DNA from: Seohaeicola saemankumensis | GTDB taxonomy: Bacteria; Pseudomonadota; Alphaproteobacteria; Rhodobacterales; Rhodobacteraceae | Reading direction: 5' to 3' | Assembly: GCF_020171285.1 (NCBI RefSeq) | Contig: NZ_JAIUZI010000003.1 | Location: 310,001-374,000 of the forward strand | DNA length: 64,000 bases | Part shown: positions 1 to 8,237 of the stretch, one piece after another | Layout: each line of letters begins with the position of its first letter | Numbering within the stretch: the stretch's first letter is position 1 | Translations under genes and position numbers: made by a program | Notes under the pieces: model-generated | Told to the model about the DNA's origin: nothing | The model's input: the letters and a program-made list of their open reading frames with translations, nothing else | Database searches by the model: none

Positions 1-285
1 GGTGCCGCCGAAGTCGCCAAGACCACCGGTTACATGCCGCCGAACAAATCCGCGAACGAGGTGATCCTGGCCGATTTCTACCAGCAGAACCCGAACAAGC
101 AGACCGCCGTGGACCAGCTGCCGCTGCTGCGCGACTGGCTGGCCTATCCGGGTGACAACGGGCTGGCGATCACCCAGGTGATCTATGATGGCATCGAACG
201 CATCGTCACCGGCGACGCCACCGACATGAAAGAGCTGCAGCAAGAGATGGTCGAAGAAGTCGCCGACCTGCTGCCCAACGGCTAA
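1..285 (+). CDS. ABC transporter solute-binding protein, C-terminal fragment
   Basis: This is the last 94 codons of a gene that begins before the window. The residues (TTGYMPPNKSANE near the start, a QLPLLRDW segment, ending in DLLPNG) resemble the C-terminal lobe of sugar or glycerol-3-phosphate binding proteins of the UgpB type, which feed a periplasmic ABC importer. The frame is open from base 1 with no start codon that makes a sensible N-terminus. It is followed by two metallophosphoesterases, which would fit uptake of a glycerophosphodiester-like compound, but that is inference. The ligand cannot be read from this fragment. Confidence 0.7.
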   Translation, partial: GAAEVAKTTGYMPPNKSANEVILADFYQQNPNKQTAVDQLPLLRDWLAYPGDNGLAITQVIYDGIERIVTGDATDMKELQQEMVEEVADLLPNG

Positions 286-295
286 ATACCGCTGT

Positions 296-325
296 CCGGC
301 CGCGTGTCGTTTGGCGCGTGGCCGG
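296..325 (+). terminator. hairpin after binding-protein gene
   Basis: A 9-bp stem (CCGGCCGCG pairing with CGTGGCCGG, one G-U pair) with a 12-base loop lies 11 bases after the stop codon. No T-run follows, so it may be a 3'-end stabilising or attenuating hairpin rather than a full terminator. Confidence 0.4.
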
Positions 326-349
326 TTCACCTGCGGGCAGGAAACACAG

Positions 350-1180
350 ATGAAAATCATCCATATCTCAGACATTCACCTGACCGTCCCGGGCGAGGAA
401 ATGGGCGGGCTTGACCCCCATGTCCGCTTTGCCCGCGCCCTCGCCCATGCGGCGGAAAACCATGCGGACGCCGCCCGTGTCATCATCACCGGCGATCTGG
501 CCCACTGGGGTGAACGCACGGCGTATGAGGCGCTGCGCAAGGCTCTTGCCGATCTGCCGATCCCGGTGCGGCTGTTGATTGGCAACCATGATGACCGGTC
601 CTGCTTCCTCTCGGTGTTCCCGGATCACCCGGTGGATGCAAACGGATTTGTCAATCATGCCGAAACCATCGGCAAGGCGCGGTTCATCTACCTCGACAGC
701 GTCGGCGAACGGACCCACGCCGGGCATTTCTGCGCCGCCCGCCGCGCTTGGCTCGCGACCGAGCTGGCCGCCTGCGACCGTGCCCGGATCTTCCTGCATC
801 ACAACCCCATGCCCGTCGGCCTGCCCGCCGAAGACAGGATTGCGCTGGTCGCAAAGGATCGCGGCCCGTTCCGGGACCTGATCACCGAACATGCGGCCAG
901 GATCGACTACATCCATTTCGGCCATGTGCACGCGCCGATCCACGGGCGTCTGGCGGGTGTTCCCTTTGCCAGCGTGCCGTCCACCGGGAACCAGTCGATC
1001 CCGGACCTGAACGAACCCGACCTGCTCAAGGGCGCCCCGATGGATCCGGCCTATGCCGTGGTGCTGATCGACGGGCGAGACACCACCATCCACCAGATCC
1101 CCTTTGCCTGGGACGGGCCGGTTCTGACCGCCGGTACCGGATGGGAAGACTGGGCCAAACCCGTCGAGGCAGCGGAATGA
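350..1180 (+). CDS. metallophosphoesterase, GpdQ/CpdA-like phosphodiesterase (copy 1)
   Basis: A 276-residue calcineurin-like phosphoesterase, probably cytosolic, with no signal peptide. The metal-binding motifs appear in order: SDIHL near the N-terminus, GDLAHWG, GNHDD, a HHNPMPVG block and GHVH. This set and the length match class III cyclic-nucleotide phosphodiesterases and the glycerophosphodiesterase GpdQ, which use a two-metal centre to cut phosphodiesters. I start it at ATG 350 (MKIIHISDIH) because a TTG 39 bases upstream would only add a non-conserved leader. Its stop overlaps the start of the next gene (ATGA), and that gene is a paralogue. Next to an UgpB-like binding protein, a glycerophosphodiester substrate is more likely than cAMP, but the sequence alone does not settle it. 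Confidence 0.8.
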   Translation: MKIIHISDIHLTVPGEEMGGLDPHVRFARALAHAAENHADAARVIITGDLAHWGERTAYEALRKALADLPIPVRLLIGNHDDRSCFLSVFPDHPVDANGFVNHAETIGKARFIYLDSVGERTHAGHFCAARRAWLATELAACDRARIFLHHNPMPVGLPAEDRIALVAKDRGPFRDLITEHAARIDYIHFGHVHAPIHGRLAGVPFASVPSTGNQSIPDLNEPDLLKGAPMDPAYAVVLIDGRDTTIHQIPFAWDGPVLTAGTGWEDWAKPVEAAE

Positions 1181-1983
1181 AGTTCATCCATCTGACCGAC
1201 ACCCATGTCATCGGCGGCGGCGGGCTGCTCTTTGGCGCCAACCCGGCCCAGCGGCTGGCCTGGGCGGTGGACAGCATCATCGCCGAACACGGCGATGCGG
1301 CGTTTGTCGTGGTGACCGGTGACATGACCCATTGGGGTGACGCGGCGGCCTATGCGGCCTTTGCCGAACATATCAGCCTTTTGCACATGCCGGTGCATCT
1401 GATGGTGGGCAACCATGATGACACCAGCGCCTTTGCCGACCGGTTCCCCGGCACACCGCGCGATGACGCCGGCTTTGTGCAATACAGCTTTGCCACCCCG
1501 CAGGGACGGGCGCTGTGCCTTGATACGACATCCGCGGGAACCCATGCCGGAGCCTATTGCGAGACAAGACAGAATTGGCTGCGCGCCCAGTTGGAAGGCT
1601 CGGACGACCCTTTGCTTCTGTTCATGCACCACCCGCCTTTCCCGGTGGGGATCGCCGGGATGGATGCAATCATGATGCGGGACCCGGACAGGTTCTACGA
1701 CGTCATCGCGCCCCACGCCGCCCGTATCCGTCACCTGTTCTTTGGGCATGTCCATCGCCCGATCTTCGGAAACTGGCGTGGCATCAGCTATTCCTGCATG
1801 CGCGGCCTGAACCATCAGGTCGCGTTGAAACTGGATACCGATCAGGACGGCGTGATCGGCAACTTCGAAGCACCGGCTTATGGTGTTGTCCTTGTGACCG
1901 AGGATCGCGTGACCGTTCACATGCATGATTTCACCGACCGGTCACCGCAGTTTTCGCTGAGCAGCCCTGTGTCGCAAGGCTGA
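1177..1983 (+). CDS. metallophosphoesterase, GpdQ/CpdA-like phosphodiesterase (copy 2)
   Basis: A 268-residue paralogue of the gene before it, starting inside that gene's stop codon (ATGA), so the two are probably translated together. It carries the same motif series: TDTHV, GDMTHWG, GNHDD, HHPPFPVG and GHVHRP, the ligands of a two-metal phosphodiesterase centre. The HHPPFPVG block is closer to GpdQ than to bacterial CpdA. Two tandem copies suggest either different phosphodiester substrates or a hetero-oligomer. The open frame runs far upstream inside copy 1, but the N-terminal motif fixes the start at 1177. Confidence 0.8.
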   Translation: MKFIHLTDTHVIGGGGLLFGANPAQRLAWAVDSIIAEHGDAAFVVVTGDMTHWGDAAAYAAFAEHISLLHMPVHLMVGNHDDTSAFADRFPGTPRDDAGFVQYSFATPQGRALCLDTTSAGTHAGAYCETRQNWLRAQLEGSDDPLLLFMHHPPFPVGIAGMDAIMMRDPDRFYDVIAPHAARIRHLFFGHVHRPIFGNWRGISYSCMRGLNHQVALKLDTDQDGVIGNFEAPAYGVVLVTEDRVTVHMHDFTDRSPQFSLSSPVSQG

Positions 1984-2089
1984 GATCCCGCTTTGGTCGG
2001 CGGGTCAACCTGCCGATCAGGACAAAGAAAGCCGACATCCCGTGCCGTTTTCGGGTCGGTGCGCCCGCAGCAAGCGACCCTGCATCAGC

Positions 2090-3094
2090 CTACGGCTGCA
2101 CGATCGCGCTGACCCACTCCTTGATAAAGGTTTGTCGTTTCAGCCCGTCCAGATAAGTCAGCAGCGCCGGTTCCAGCGCGATGGCCGATTGACCCGCGCT
2201 GTCGGTACTCAGCGGGGGCAGGGGCAGGCTGTCCTTGCTGACCGGATCGGATTGCAGGCTGATCAGATGGCGGACAAACCGCGCGGCGTCCTGCGGGTGC
2301 TGTGCCTGGCTCGACACGAAACCGGTGCGCATCATCGTGGTCGGGAAATCAGACGGCAGGATCACCGCGATCCGCCCGTCCGTCTGCTGCCGCGCCGACG
2401 CGTAGCTGCCCAGCACGTTATAGGCGACCGCGATGGTGCCGTCCGACAGATCGTCGATCATGTCGCCCGAACAGCAATACAGCCGGGTGCCCAGGCTGCC
2501 CATCACCTCCATCAGCCGCCAATAGGTCTCGGATGCGCGCGCATCCTGGGTCGCAAACAGGTATCCCAACCCGGAATCGCGCACGTCATAGGTGCCCAGC
2601 CGACCGCGAAATACATCCGGGCGCGCACGCAAGGCCTGGATCAGCTCCTGCCGTGTGCGGGGCAAGGCCTGTCCTTCAAAGGCCGCCCGGTTGACGACGA
2701 TTGCGGCGGGTTCGCTGGTAAAGGCAAACAGGCTTTCGCGCCACTGTGCCCAGTCCGGATGCGCGACCCCGCCCAGACGCCGGGCGAACCCGTCGTTGGC
2801 CAGCTTCAGCTGCAGGTCCATCGCGCTGGAAATCACCACGTCATACCGGTCCGGCGCCTGCCGGAACCTCTGGTCGATCTCCGCCGTGCCGATAACCAGA
2901 TATTCGACCGACAATTCGGGGGTTTTGGCAAGGAAACTGGCGATGATCGGTTCGAAAAACGACGTGTCCGTGCTGGACAATATGCGCAGCGTCCGGCTGG
3001 CATCAGTGCCCTGGAACACCTGCCGGTCTTCCCAGTCTTGGGCCATGGTCCACAGCGGCCACAGACACAGGATCACAGAGAAAAGGTAACGCAT
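2090..3094 (-). CDS. periplasmic substrate-binding protein linked to a two-component system
   Basis: A 334-residue extracellular solute-binding protein (iron/thiamine-type fold) with a clear signal peptide cleaved after about residue 19 (WTMAQ). Its start lies 22 bases inside the end of the upstream histidine kinase gene, so the two are translationally coupled. No permease or ATPase gene is nearby. In TctDE- and BctDE-like systems, a binding protein encoded with the kinase and regulator beside tct transporter genes is commonly seen, and it probably presents a ligand to the sensor. The role as a sensory accessory rather than an importer component is inferred from this context. Confidence 0.7.
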   Translation of the reverse strand: MRYLFSVILCLWPLWTMAQDWEDRQVFQGTDASRTLRILSSTDTSFFEPIIASFLAKTPELSVEYLVIGTAEIDQRFRQAPDRYDVVISSAMDLQLKLANDGFARRLGGVAHPDWAQWRESLFAFTSEPAAIVVNRAAFEGQALPRTRQELIQALRARPDVFRGRLGTYDVRDSGLGYLFATQDARASETYWRLMEVMGSLGTRLYCCSGDMIDDLSDGTIAVAYNVLGSYASARQQTDGRIAVILPSDFPTTMMRTGFVSSQAQHPQDAARFVRHLISLQSDPVSKDSLPLPPLSTDSAGQSAIALEPALLTYLDGLKRQTFIKEWVSAIVQP

Positions 3095-4419
3095 GCGCCG
3101 CCCTCCGGCAGGTTCGACAGCGCCAGCGTCCCGCCATGCGCCGCTGCCACGTCCTGTGCAATCGTCAGGCCCAGCCCTGAGCCGATGGTCCCCGCCGCGT
3201 TGCGTCCGCGCGAAAACCGTCCCGTCAGACCGTCGATTTCATCGGGCGGAAAACCCGGCCCCTGGTCGCGGATCTCGACCTGAACACGCGGCTGCGCGTC
3301 GACCCGGATCGTGATCACGCTTTCACCGGGCGCATATTTCAGCGCGTTGTCGATCAGGTTTCGCAGTGCGTTCTGCAACAGGATCGGATCGCCGTTGATG
3401 ATAACCGGCCCGTCCGCCTGCAGGTGCAAATCGATATCCTTCATCTCGGCCACCGGGGTCAGCCGCAGCACCAGTTCCCGCAGCAGGTCAACCAGATCAA
3501 GATCGTCGCGTTCCAGATGATCGGCGCGAAAGGTGATCATCGCGTGGTCCAGCAACTGCCCCGCCGCGCGCGAGCTTTCGTCGATGGCCCGTATCATCGA
3601 CCGCAGCGCCTGACGGTTTTCTTCGCGGTCAACTCTTTGCAGCGTCGCCTCGGCATAGGAGCGCACCGTCGCCAGTGGGGTGCGTACCCGGTGCGCGGCC
3701 TCGGCGATGAAATCCTCGGACTGTTTCAGGGATTGCCCCAGCCGCGCCATCAGGCTGTTCAGCGAGGCCACAAGCGGTACCATTTCCAGCGGTACGGGTT
3801 TGGCCACCGGGCTCAGATCCTGCGGGCCACGCCGGGTGACCGATGTCGTCAGCCGCTTCAGCGGCTCGATCGTCGTGGCCGTGGCCCAGATCGACAAAAG
3901 CGTCGCCAGCGCAAAGAACCCCGCGCCGAACAGCGCCACATTGCGTGAAATCCGGCTGAGCGTTCCGGACAGCGCATCCTGTGTCTGCGCCACGGTGACC
4001 GAGATCCGGGTGCGTACATTTGCCCCGATCAGCACCCGCGACGCCGTCACCAGCCGCACCGGGCTGCCCTGGTACGCGCGGGTCGCGGTGCCCGACGTGC
4101 GGGGCAGGTCTCCGTAGCCGGACAGAAGCGTATCATCCTGATATATTGCGTAAAAAATTCGGTCATCCATGGGCGTGCTAAGCATCGAAAACGACGCATA
4201 GGGAAAGTCGATCTCGACCACCCCGTCACGAATGACAGCCGCATCCAAGATCGAGGTGACAGAGGCGCTCAGGATGCTGTCCTGCCCCTGCTGCGCGATC
4301 TGCGCCGCATAGTTGCGCACCACGATGAACAGCAGCACCGCCAGCACCGCCGCGCCCCCAGTCAGGGTAATCGCCAGCCGGGTGCGCAGCGACCCTGAGA
4401 CCTGCACACCCTCAGTCAT
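3073..4419 (-). CDS. sensor histidine kinase, TctE/BctE-like
   Basis: A 448-residue membrane histidine kinase. A transmembrane helix lies at residues 16-36, a periplasmic sensor region to about 160, and a second helix at about 161-181. The linker leads to the phospho-acceptor His243 (AEAAHRVRTPLA). The ATPase domain shows an N-box near 350-360 (NALRNLIDNAL), DQGPGF near 385 and GSGLGL near 412. The start chosen is ATG 4419 (MTEGVQVS), which overlaps the upstream response regulator gene by 8 bases; a longer open frame reads into that gene without homology. It should phosphorylate the neighbouring regulator and control the divergent tctCBA importer genes, as TctDE does for tricarboxylates. Confidence 0.85.
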   Translation of the reverse strand: MTEGVQVSGSLRTRLAITLTGGAAVLAVLLFIVVRNYAAQIAQQGQDSILSASVTSILDAAVIRDGVVEIDFPYASFSMLSTPMDDRIFYAIYQDDTLLSGYGDLPRTSGTATRAYQGSPVRLVTASRVLIGANVRTRISVTVAQTQDALSGTLSRISRNVALFGAGFFALATLLSIWATATTIEPLKRLTTSVTRRGPQDLSPVAKPVPLEMVPLVASLNSLMARLGQSLKQSEDFIAEAAHRVRTPLATVRSYAEATLQRVDREENRQALRSMIRAIDESSRAAGQLLDHAMITFRADHLERDDLDLVDLLRELVLRLTPVAEMKDIDLHLQADGPVIINGDPILLQNALRNLIDNALKYAPGESVITIRVDAQPRVQVEIRDQGPGFPPDEIDGLTGRFSRGRNAAGTIGSGLGLTIAQDVAAAHGGTLALSNLPEGGACVTFSL

Positions 4420-5104
4420 GGTCCAGCCGATAGCCCAGCCCGCGCAGCGTGGTGATCCGCAGGCTGGAGCGGTCCAGATGCTTGCGCAGCCGCCCGATAT
4501 AGACCTCGACGGCGTTTTCCGACACGTCCTCGTCATAGGAAAACAGCCGATCCACCAGCTTCTGCTTGGCCAGGATCTGTCCCGGCGCGTTGAACAGCAG
4601 CTCAAGCAGCCGCAGTTCCCGGTTGCGCAGGTTCACCACCTCTCCGGCGACCGTCAGATGCCCCGCAACCGGGTCAAATGCGACGTCGCCGATCTGCATC
4701 ACCGTCTGCGCGGTCCCCGATTTGCGCCGCAACACCGCGCGGCAGCGGGCCTGCAATTCCTCGTGGTCGAATGGCTTGGTGACGTAGTCATCCGCCCCCA
4801 GATCCAGCATGCTGATTCTGTCCGACACCTGCGAGCGGGCGGTCAGAACGATCACGGGCGTGTCCCTTTTCCCGGCACGGTGGCGCTGCAGGAACGTGCG
4901 CCCGTCGCCATCCGGCAGCATGATATCCAGCAGGATCAGATCATATTCGCCGGTCTCAGAAAACGCGATGGCATCCTGAATTGTGTCTGCATGATCAATG
5001 ACATGCCCGTCCAGCTGCATTCGCGAACAAATCGCGGCGGCGAGGTCTGCGTTGTCTTCGACCAACAGGAATTTCACCGGATCGCGTTCCCTTTTTTTGG
5101 GCAT
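4412..5104 (-). CDS. OmpR-family response regulator, TctD/BctD-like
   Basis: A two-domain regulator of up to 230 residues. The receiver domain has the acidic pocket (LLVEDN), the phospho-acceptor Asp in LILLDIMLPDG, and the conserved Lys in YVTKPFDHEEL. The C-terminal OmpR-type winged helix follows (RNRELRLLELL, YIGRLRKHLDR). Two starts are possible. ATG 5104 gives MPKKRERDPVKFLL. GTG 5077 gives the more usual MKFLLVEDN start and has AAGGGA upstream. I list the longer form but cannot decide. It is divergent from tctC with about 80 bases between the genes, so it probably activates tctCBA from that gap. Confidence 0.85.
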   Translation of the reverse strand: MPKKRERDPVKFLLVEDNADLAAAICSRMQLDGHVIDHADTIQDAIAFSETGEYDLILLDIMLPDGDGRTFLQRHRAGKRDTPVIVLTARSQVSDRISMLDLGADDYVTKPFDHEELQARCRAVLRRKSGTAQTVMQIGDVAFDPVAGHLTVAGEVVNLRNRELRLLELLFNAPGQILAKQKLVDRLFSYDEDVSENAVEVYIGRLRKHLDRSSLRITTLRGLGYRLDHD

Positions 5105-5182
5105 GACAGGTCGGTGTCAGGTTGCCGTGGTTGACTGCTTCAACTGAGCCGCCCAGCGGACAGTTGTCAAATGGAGGAAATC

Positions 5183-6169
5183 ATGACGACATTCAAAATG
5201 GGTCGCCGCGCCATCATGGCGGCGGCTTTTGCCGCGCTTGGACTCGCCGTTCCGGCGCTGGCGGACGGGCACAAGGTTCTCGACAGCGTTCACTTCCTGA
5301 TCCCCGGCGGCGCCGGTGGCGGTTGGGACGGCACCGCGCGCGGCACCGGCGAGGCGCTGACCAAGGCCGGTATCGTCGGCACCGCATCTTACGAGAACAT
5401 GTCAGGCGGCGGCGGCGGCAAGGCGATCGGTTACCTGATCGAAAACGCCGACAGCAACCATGGCACGCTGATGGTCAACTCGACCCCGATCGTGATCCGC
5501 TCGCTGACCGGGGTGTTCCCACACAACTTCCGCGACCTGACGCTGGTCGCCGGAACCATCGGCGACTATGCCGCCATCGTGGTGGGCAAGGACAGCCCGA
5601 TCAACTCCATGGCCGACCTGCTGGCCGCCTTTGATGCCGACCCGTCCAAAACCGCCATCGGCGGCGGGTCCGTGCCCGGCGGCATGGACCATCTGGTCGC
5701 GGCGATGGTGATGGAGGCCGCAGGCAAGGATGCGCTGGCGGTGAAATACATCCCCTATGACGCCGGCGGCAAGGCGATGGCGGCGCTGCTCTCGGGCGAA
5801 ATCGCGGCCCTGTCCACCGGGTTTTCCGAAGCGGTCGACCTGGCCAACGCGGGCGAAGTCAAGATCATCGGCGTCACCTCGGATGACCGCGTCGCCGCCG
5901 CCCCCGACGCGCAAACGATGAAGGAACAGGGCATCGACACCTCTTTCGTCAACTGGCGCGGCTTCTTTGGCGCCCCCGGCCTGCCTGCCGAAACCCTGGC
6001 GATGTACCAGGACGCGCTGGCCAAGATGTACGACACCCCCGAATGGGAAGAAGTCCGCGCCCGCAATGGCTGGGTCAACATCCACAACTCGGGCGACGAT
6101 TTCAAAGCCTTCCTGGAAACCCAGGAAAAGGCCATCGGCGACCTGATGAAGAAACTCGGGTTCCTCTGA
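5183..6169 (+). CDS. tctC: tripartite tricarboxylate transporter binding protein TctC
   Basis: A 328-residue periplasmic binding protein of the TctC/Bug family, with a signal peptide ending near PALADG. The hallmark early Gly-rich segment is present (FLIPGGAGGGWDG), as is GGGSVPGGMDH in the ligand loop. I start it at ATG 5183 because GGAGG lies 5 bases upstream; ATG 5171 would place that ribosome site inside the gene. It delivers a carboxylate to TctBA. The ligand is probably a di- or tricarboxylate or a related organic acid, but Bug proteins vary widely in specificity. Confidence 0.9.
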   Translation: MTTFKMGRRAIMAAAFAALGLAVPALADGHKVLDSVHFLIPGGAGGGWDGTARGTGEALTKAGIVGTASYENMSGGGGGKAIGYLIENADSNHGTLMVNSTPIVIRSLTGVFPHNFRDLTLVAGTIGDYAAIVVGKDSPINSMADLLAAFDADPSKTAIGGGSVPGGMDHLVAAMVMEAAGKDALAVKYIPYDAGGKAMAALLSGEIAALSTGFSEAVDLANAGEVKIIGVTSDDRVAAAPDAQTMKEQGIDTSFVNWRGFFGAPGLPAETLAMYQDALAKMYDTPEWEEVRARNGWVNIHNSGDDFKAFLETQEKAIGDLMKKLGFL

Positions 6170-6177
6170 AACCACAT

Positions 6178-6201
6178 GGCAGAGCGGACCGCCGCTCTGC
6201 C
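6178..6201 (+). terminator. hairpin between tctC and tctB
   Basis: A perfect 10-bp stem (GGCAGAGCGG with CCGCTCTGCC, 4-base loop) lies just after the tctC stop. No T-run follows, so it is best read as a processing or stabilising hairpin that keeps tctC mRNA more abundant than tctBA mRNA. Confidence 0.6.
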
Positions 6202-6229
6202 AGCCACTTGATGCCACCCGGAGGGGACA

Positions 6230-6712
6230 ATGTCGCTTGATCGCTGGATCGCACTGATACTGCTGGGCGTTTGCCTGGCCTATGGCTACACGGCCTGGTT
6301 CACCATGGACGCCGGGCTTGCCCCCTTCATGAAACGCAACCCGATCTGGCCCAGCACCTTTCCCAAGGTTCTGTCGGTGCTCGGCATACTGACTTCTTTG
6401 GTGATCCTGCTGGGGTTGGAGAAATCCCAGCCCGTCGATGGTGAAATCGACTACCGCCGGCTGACGGATTACAACCTTGGCCAGGCCATCACGCTTCTGG
6501 CGCTGATGGTGGCCTACGCGCTGTGTCTGCGCCCGCTGGGGTTCATCCTGTCCACCTCGGCCTTTCTGATCCTCGGTCCGATCATCCTGGGCGACCGGAA
6601 ATGGCATGTCATGATCCCGGCCGCCGTGATCGCAACCCTGGTCGTCTGGTACCTCGTGCAACAGGTGCTGGGCATCTACATGCGCCCGCTGCCGGGCTTT
6701 ATCGGAGGGTGA
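6230..6712 (+). CDS. tctB: tripartite tricarboxylate transporter small membrane subunit TctB
   Basis: A 160-residue protein with about four hydrophobic helices (residues 5-25, 40-60, 85-110 and 120-150), matching the size and topology of TctB, the small integral membrane subunit of TTT importers. A GGAGGGG ribosome site precedes the start. It lies between tctC and tctA, the standard order, and ends 4 bases before tctA. Sequence conservation in this family is low, so the assignment rests mainly on position, size and topology. Confidence 0.85.
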   Translation: MSLDRWIALILLGVCLAYGYTAWFTMDAGLAPFMKRNPIWPSTFPKVLSVLGILTSLVILLGLEKSQPVDGEIDYRRLTDYNLGQAITLLALMVAYALCLRPLGFILSTSAFLILGPIILGDRKWHVMIPAAVIATLVVWYLVQQVLGIYMRPLPGFIGG

Positions 6713-6716
6713 TGCG

Positions 6717-8231
6717 ATGCTCGAAGGACTCCTGACCGGCCTCGAAACGGCCCTGTCGCTGCAGAACCTCCTGATGGTGATCGGCGGCTGCCTCATCGGC
6801 ACCTTCATCGGCATGTTGCCGGGGCTTGGCCCGATGTCGATCATCGCCATCATGATCCCCGTCGCGATTTCCATGGGCGACCCCTCTGCCGCGCTGATCC
6901 TGCTCGCCGGGGTTTACTACGGCGCCATCTTCGGCGGATCGACCTCGTCGATCCTGCTCAACGCGCCCGGTGTCGCCGGCACCGTCGCCACCAGTTTCGA
7001 CGGCTACCCGATGGCAAAACAGGGCAAGGCGGGCAAGGCGCTGACCATCGCCGCCATTGCCAGCTTTTGCGGCGGCACCATCGGCGCGCTGCTGTTGATG
7101 GTCTTTGCCCCCGCACTCTCATCGGTCGCGCTGCTGTTCCACTCCGCCGAATACTTTGCGCTGATGGTGGTGGGCCTGTCCGCCATCGCCGCCTTTGCCG
7201 GCACCGGCCAGGTCGCCAAGGCGCTGCTGATGACGATCCTGGGGCTGATCATGGCCACCGTGGGCGAGGGGGCGCTGTTCAACCTGCCGCGCTTTACCAT
7301 GGGCATCATGGACCTGCAGTCCGGCTTCGGCTTCATCACGCTGGCCATGGCGATGTTCGCCCTGCCAGAGGCGATGTTTCTCGTGCTCAAACCCGCCCGG
7401 GTCGCGGGCGGCAACGACGATGAAATCAAGGATCTGCGCATTACGGGCGATGAGGCCCGCGCCATCGCGCCGGTGATCGGGCGGCAGTCGCTGCAGGGGT
7501 TCTTTATCGGTGTCCTGCCCGGTGCCGGCGCCACCATCGCCAGCTTCCTGGGCTATGCGGTGGAACGCAACATCGCCAGCAAGCAGGAACAGGAGGAATT
7601 CGGCAAGGGCTCGATCAAGGGGCTCGCCGCGCCGGAAACCGCCAACAACGCCGCCTGCACCGGATCATTCGTGCCGCTTCTGACCCTCGGCATTCCCGGC
7701 TCGGGGACCACCGCCATCCTTCTGGGCGCGCTCATCGCCCTGAACGTGACACCGGGTCCGCGCCTGATGGTGGACGAGCCACAGATCTTTTGGGCCGTCA
7801 TCATGTCGATGTTCATCGGCAACCTTGTGCTGCTGGTGCTGAACCTGCCGCTGATCCCCTATATCGCCAAGGTGCTGACGATCCCGCGCAACTACCTGAT
7901 CCCCTTCATCCTGTTCTTTACCCTGATGGGGGCCTACATCGGCCAGAACAACGCGACCGAGCTGCTGCTGCTGGTGGGCTTCGGGGTCTGCGCCACGGCG
8001 CTGCGCTTCGCCGACTACCCGCTGGCGCCGCTGCTGATCGGCTTCATCCTCGGCGGCATGCTGGAAAACAACTTTGCCCGTTCGATGCAGCTCTACGATG
8101 GCATCGGTTTCATCTGGGAACGCCCGATGACGCTGGGCCTGCTGGTGATCGCGGCGCTGCTGGTGGTCCTGCCCAGCTACCGGGCGCGCCGCGCCCGCGC
8201 CCGGGCCAGGGGGGTGGCCGATGGCGACTAG
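6717..8231 (+). CDS. tctA: tripartite tricarboxylate transporter large permease TctA
   Basis: A 504-residue polytopic membrane protein with roughly ten to twelve hydrophobic helices. The TctA hallmarks are present: an early GMLPGLGPMS loop, YYGAIFGGSTSSILLN, and the second-half repeat FFIGVLPGAGATIASF followed by APETANNAA. It forms the Na+- or proton-coupled translocation channel that works with TctB and the binding protein TctC. The operon ends here; the next gene is convergent and starts 6 bases beyond. Confidence 0.92.
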   Translation: MLEGLLTGLETALSLQNLLMVIGGCLIGTFIGMLPGLGPMSIIAIMIPVAISMGDPSAALILLAGVYYGAIFGGSTSSILLNAPGVAGTVATSFDGYPMAKQGKAGKALTIAAIASFCGGTIGALLLMVFAPALSSVALLFHSAEYFALMVVGLSAIAAFAGTGQVAKALLMTILGLIMATVGEGALFNLPRFTMGIMDLQSGFGFITLAMAMFALPEAMFLVLKPARVAGGNDDEIKDLRITGDEARAIAPVIGRQSLQGFFIGVLPGAGATIASFLGYAVERNIASKQEQEEFGKGSIKGLAAPETANNAACTGSFVPLLTLGIPGSGTTAILLGALIALNVTPGPRLMVDEPQIFWAVIMSMFIGNLVLLVLNLPLIPYIAKVLTIPRNYLIPFILFFTLMGAYIGQNNATELLLLVGFGVCATALRFADYPLAPLLIGFILGGMLENNFARSMQLYDGIGFIWERPMTLGLLVIAALLVVLPSYRARRARARARGVADGD

Positions 8232-8237
8232 GGCGGT

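Noticed and set aside
1997..2016. TCGGCGGG/CCTGCCGA hairpin after the second phosphodiesterase
   Set aside because: It has a short stem with a wobble pair and no T-run, too weak to call a terminator.
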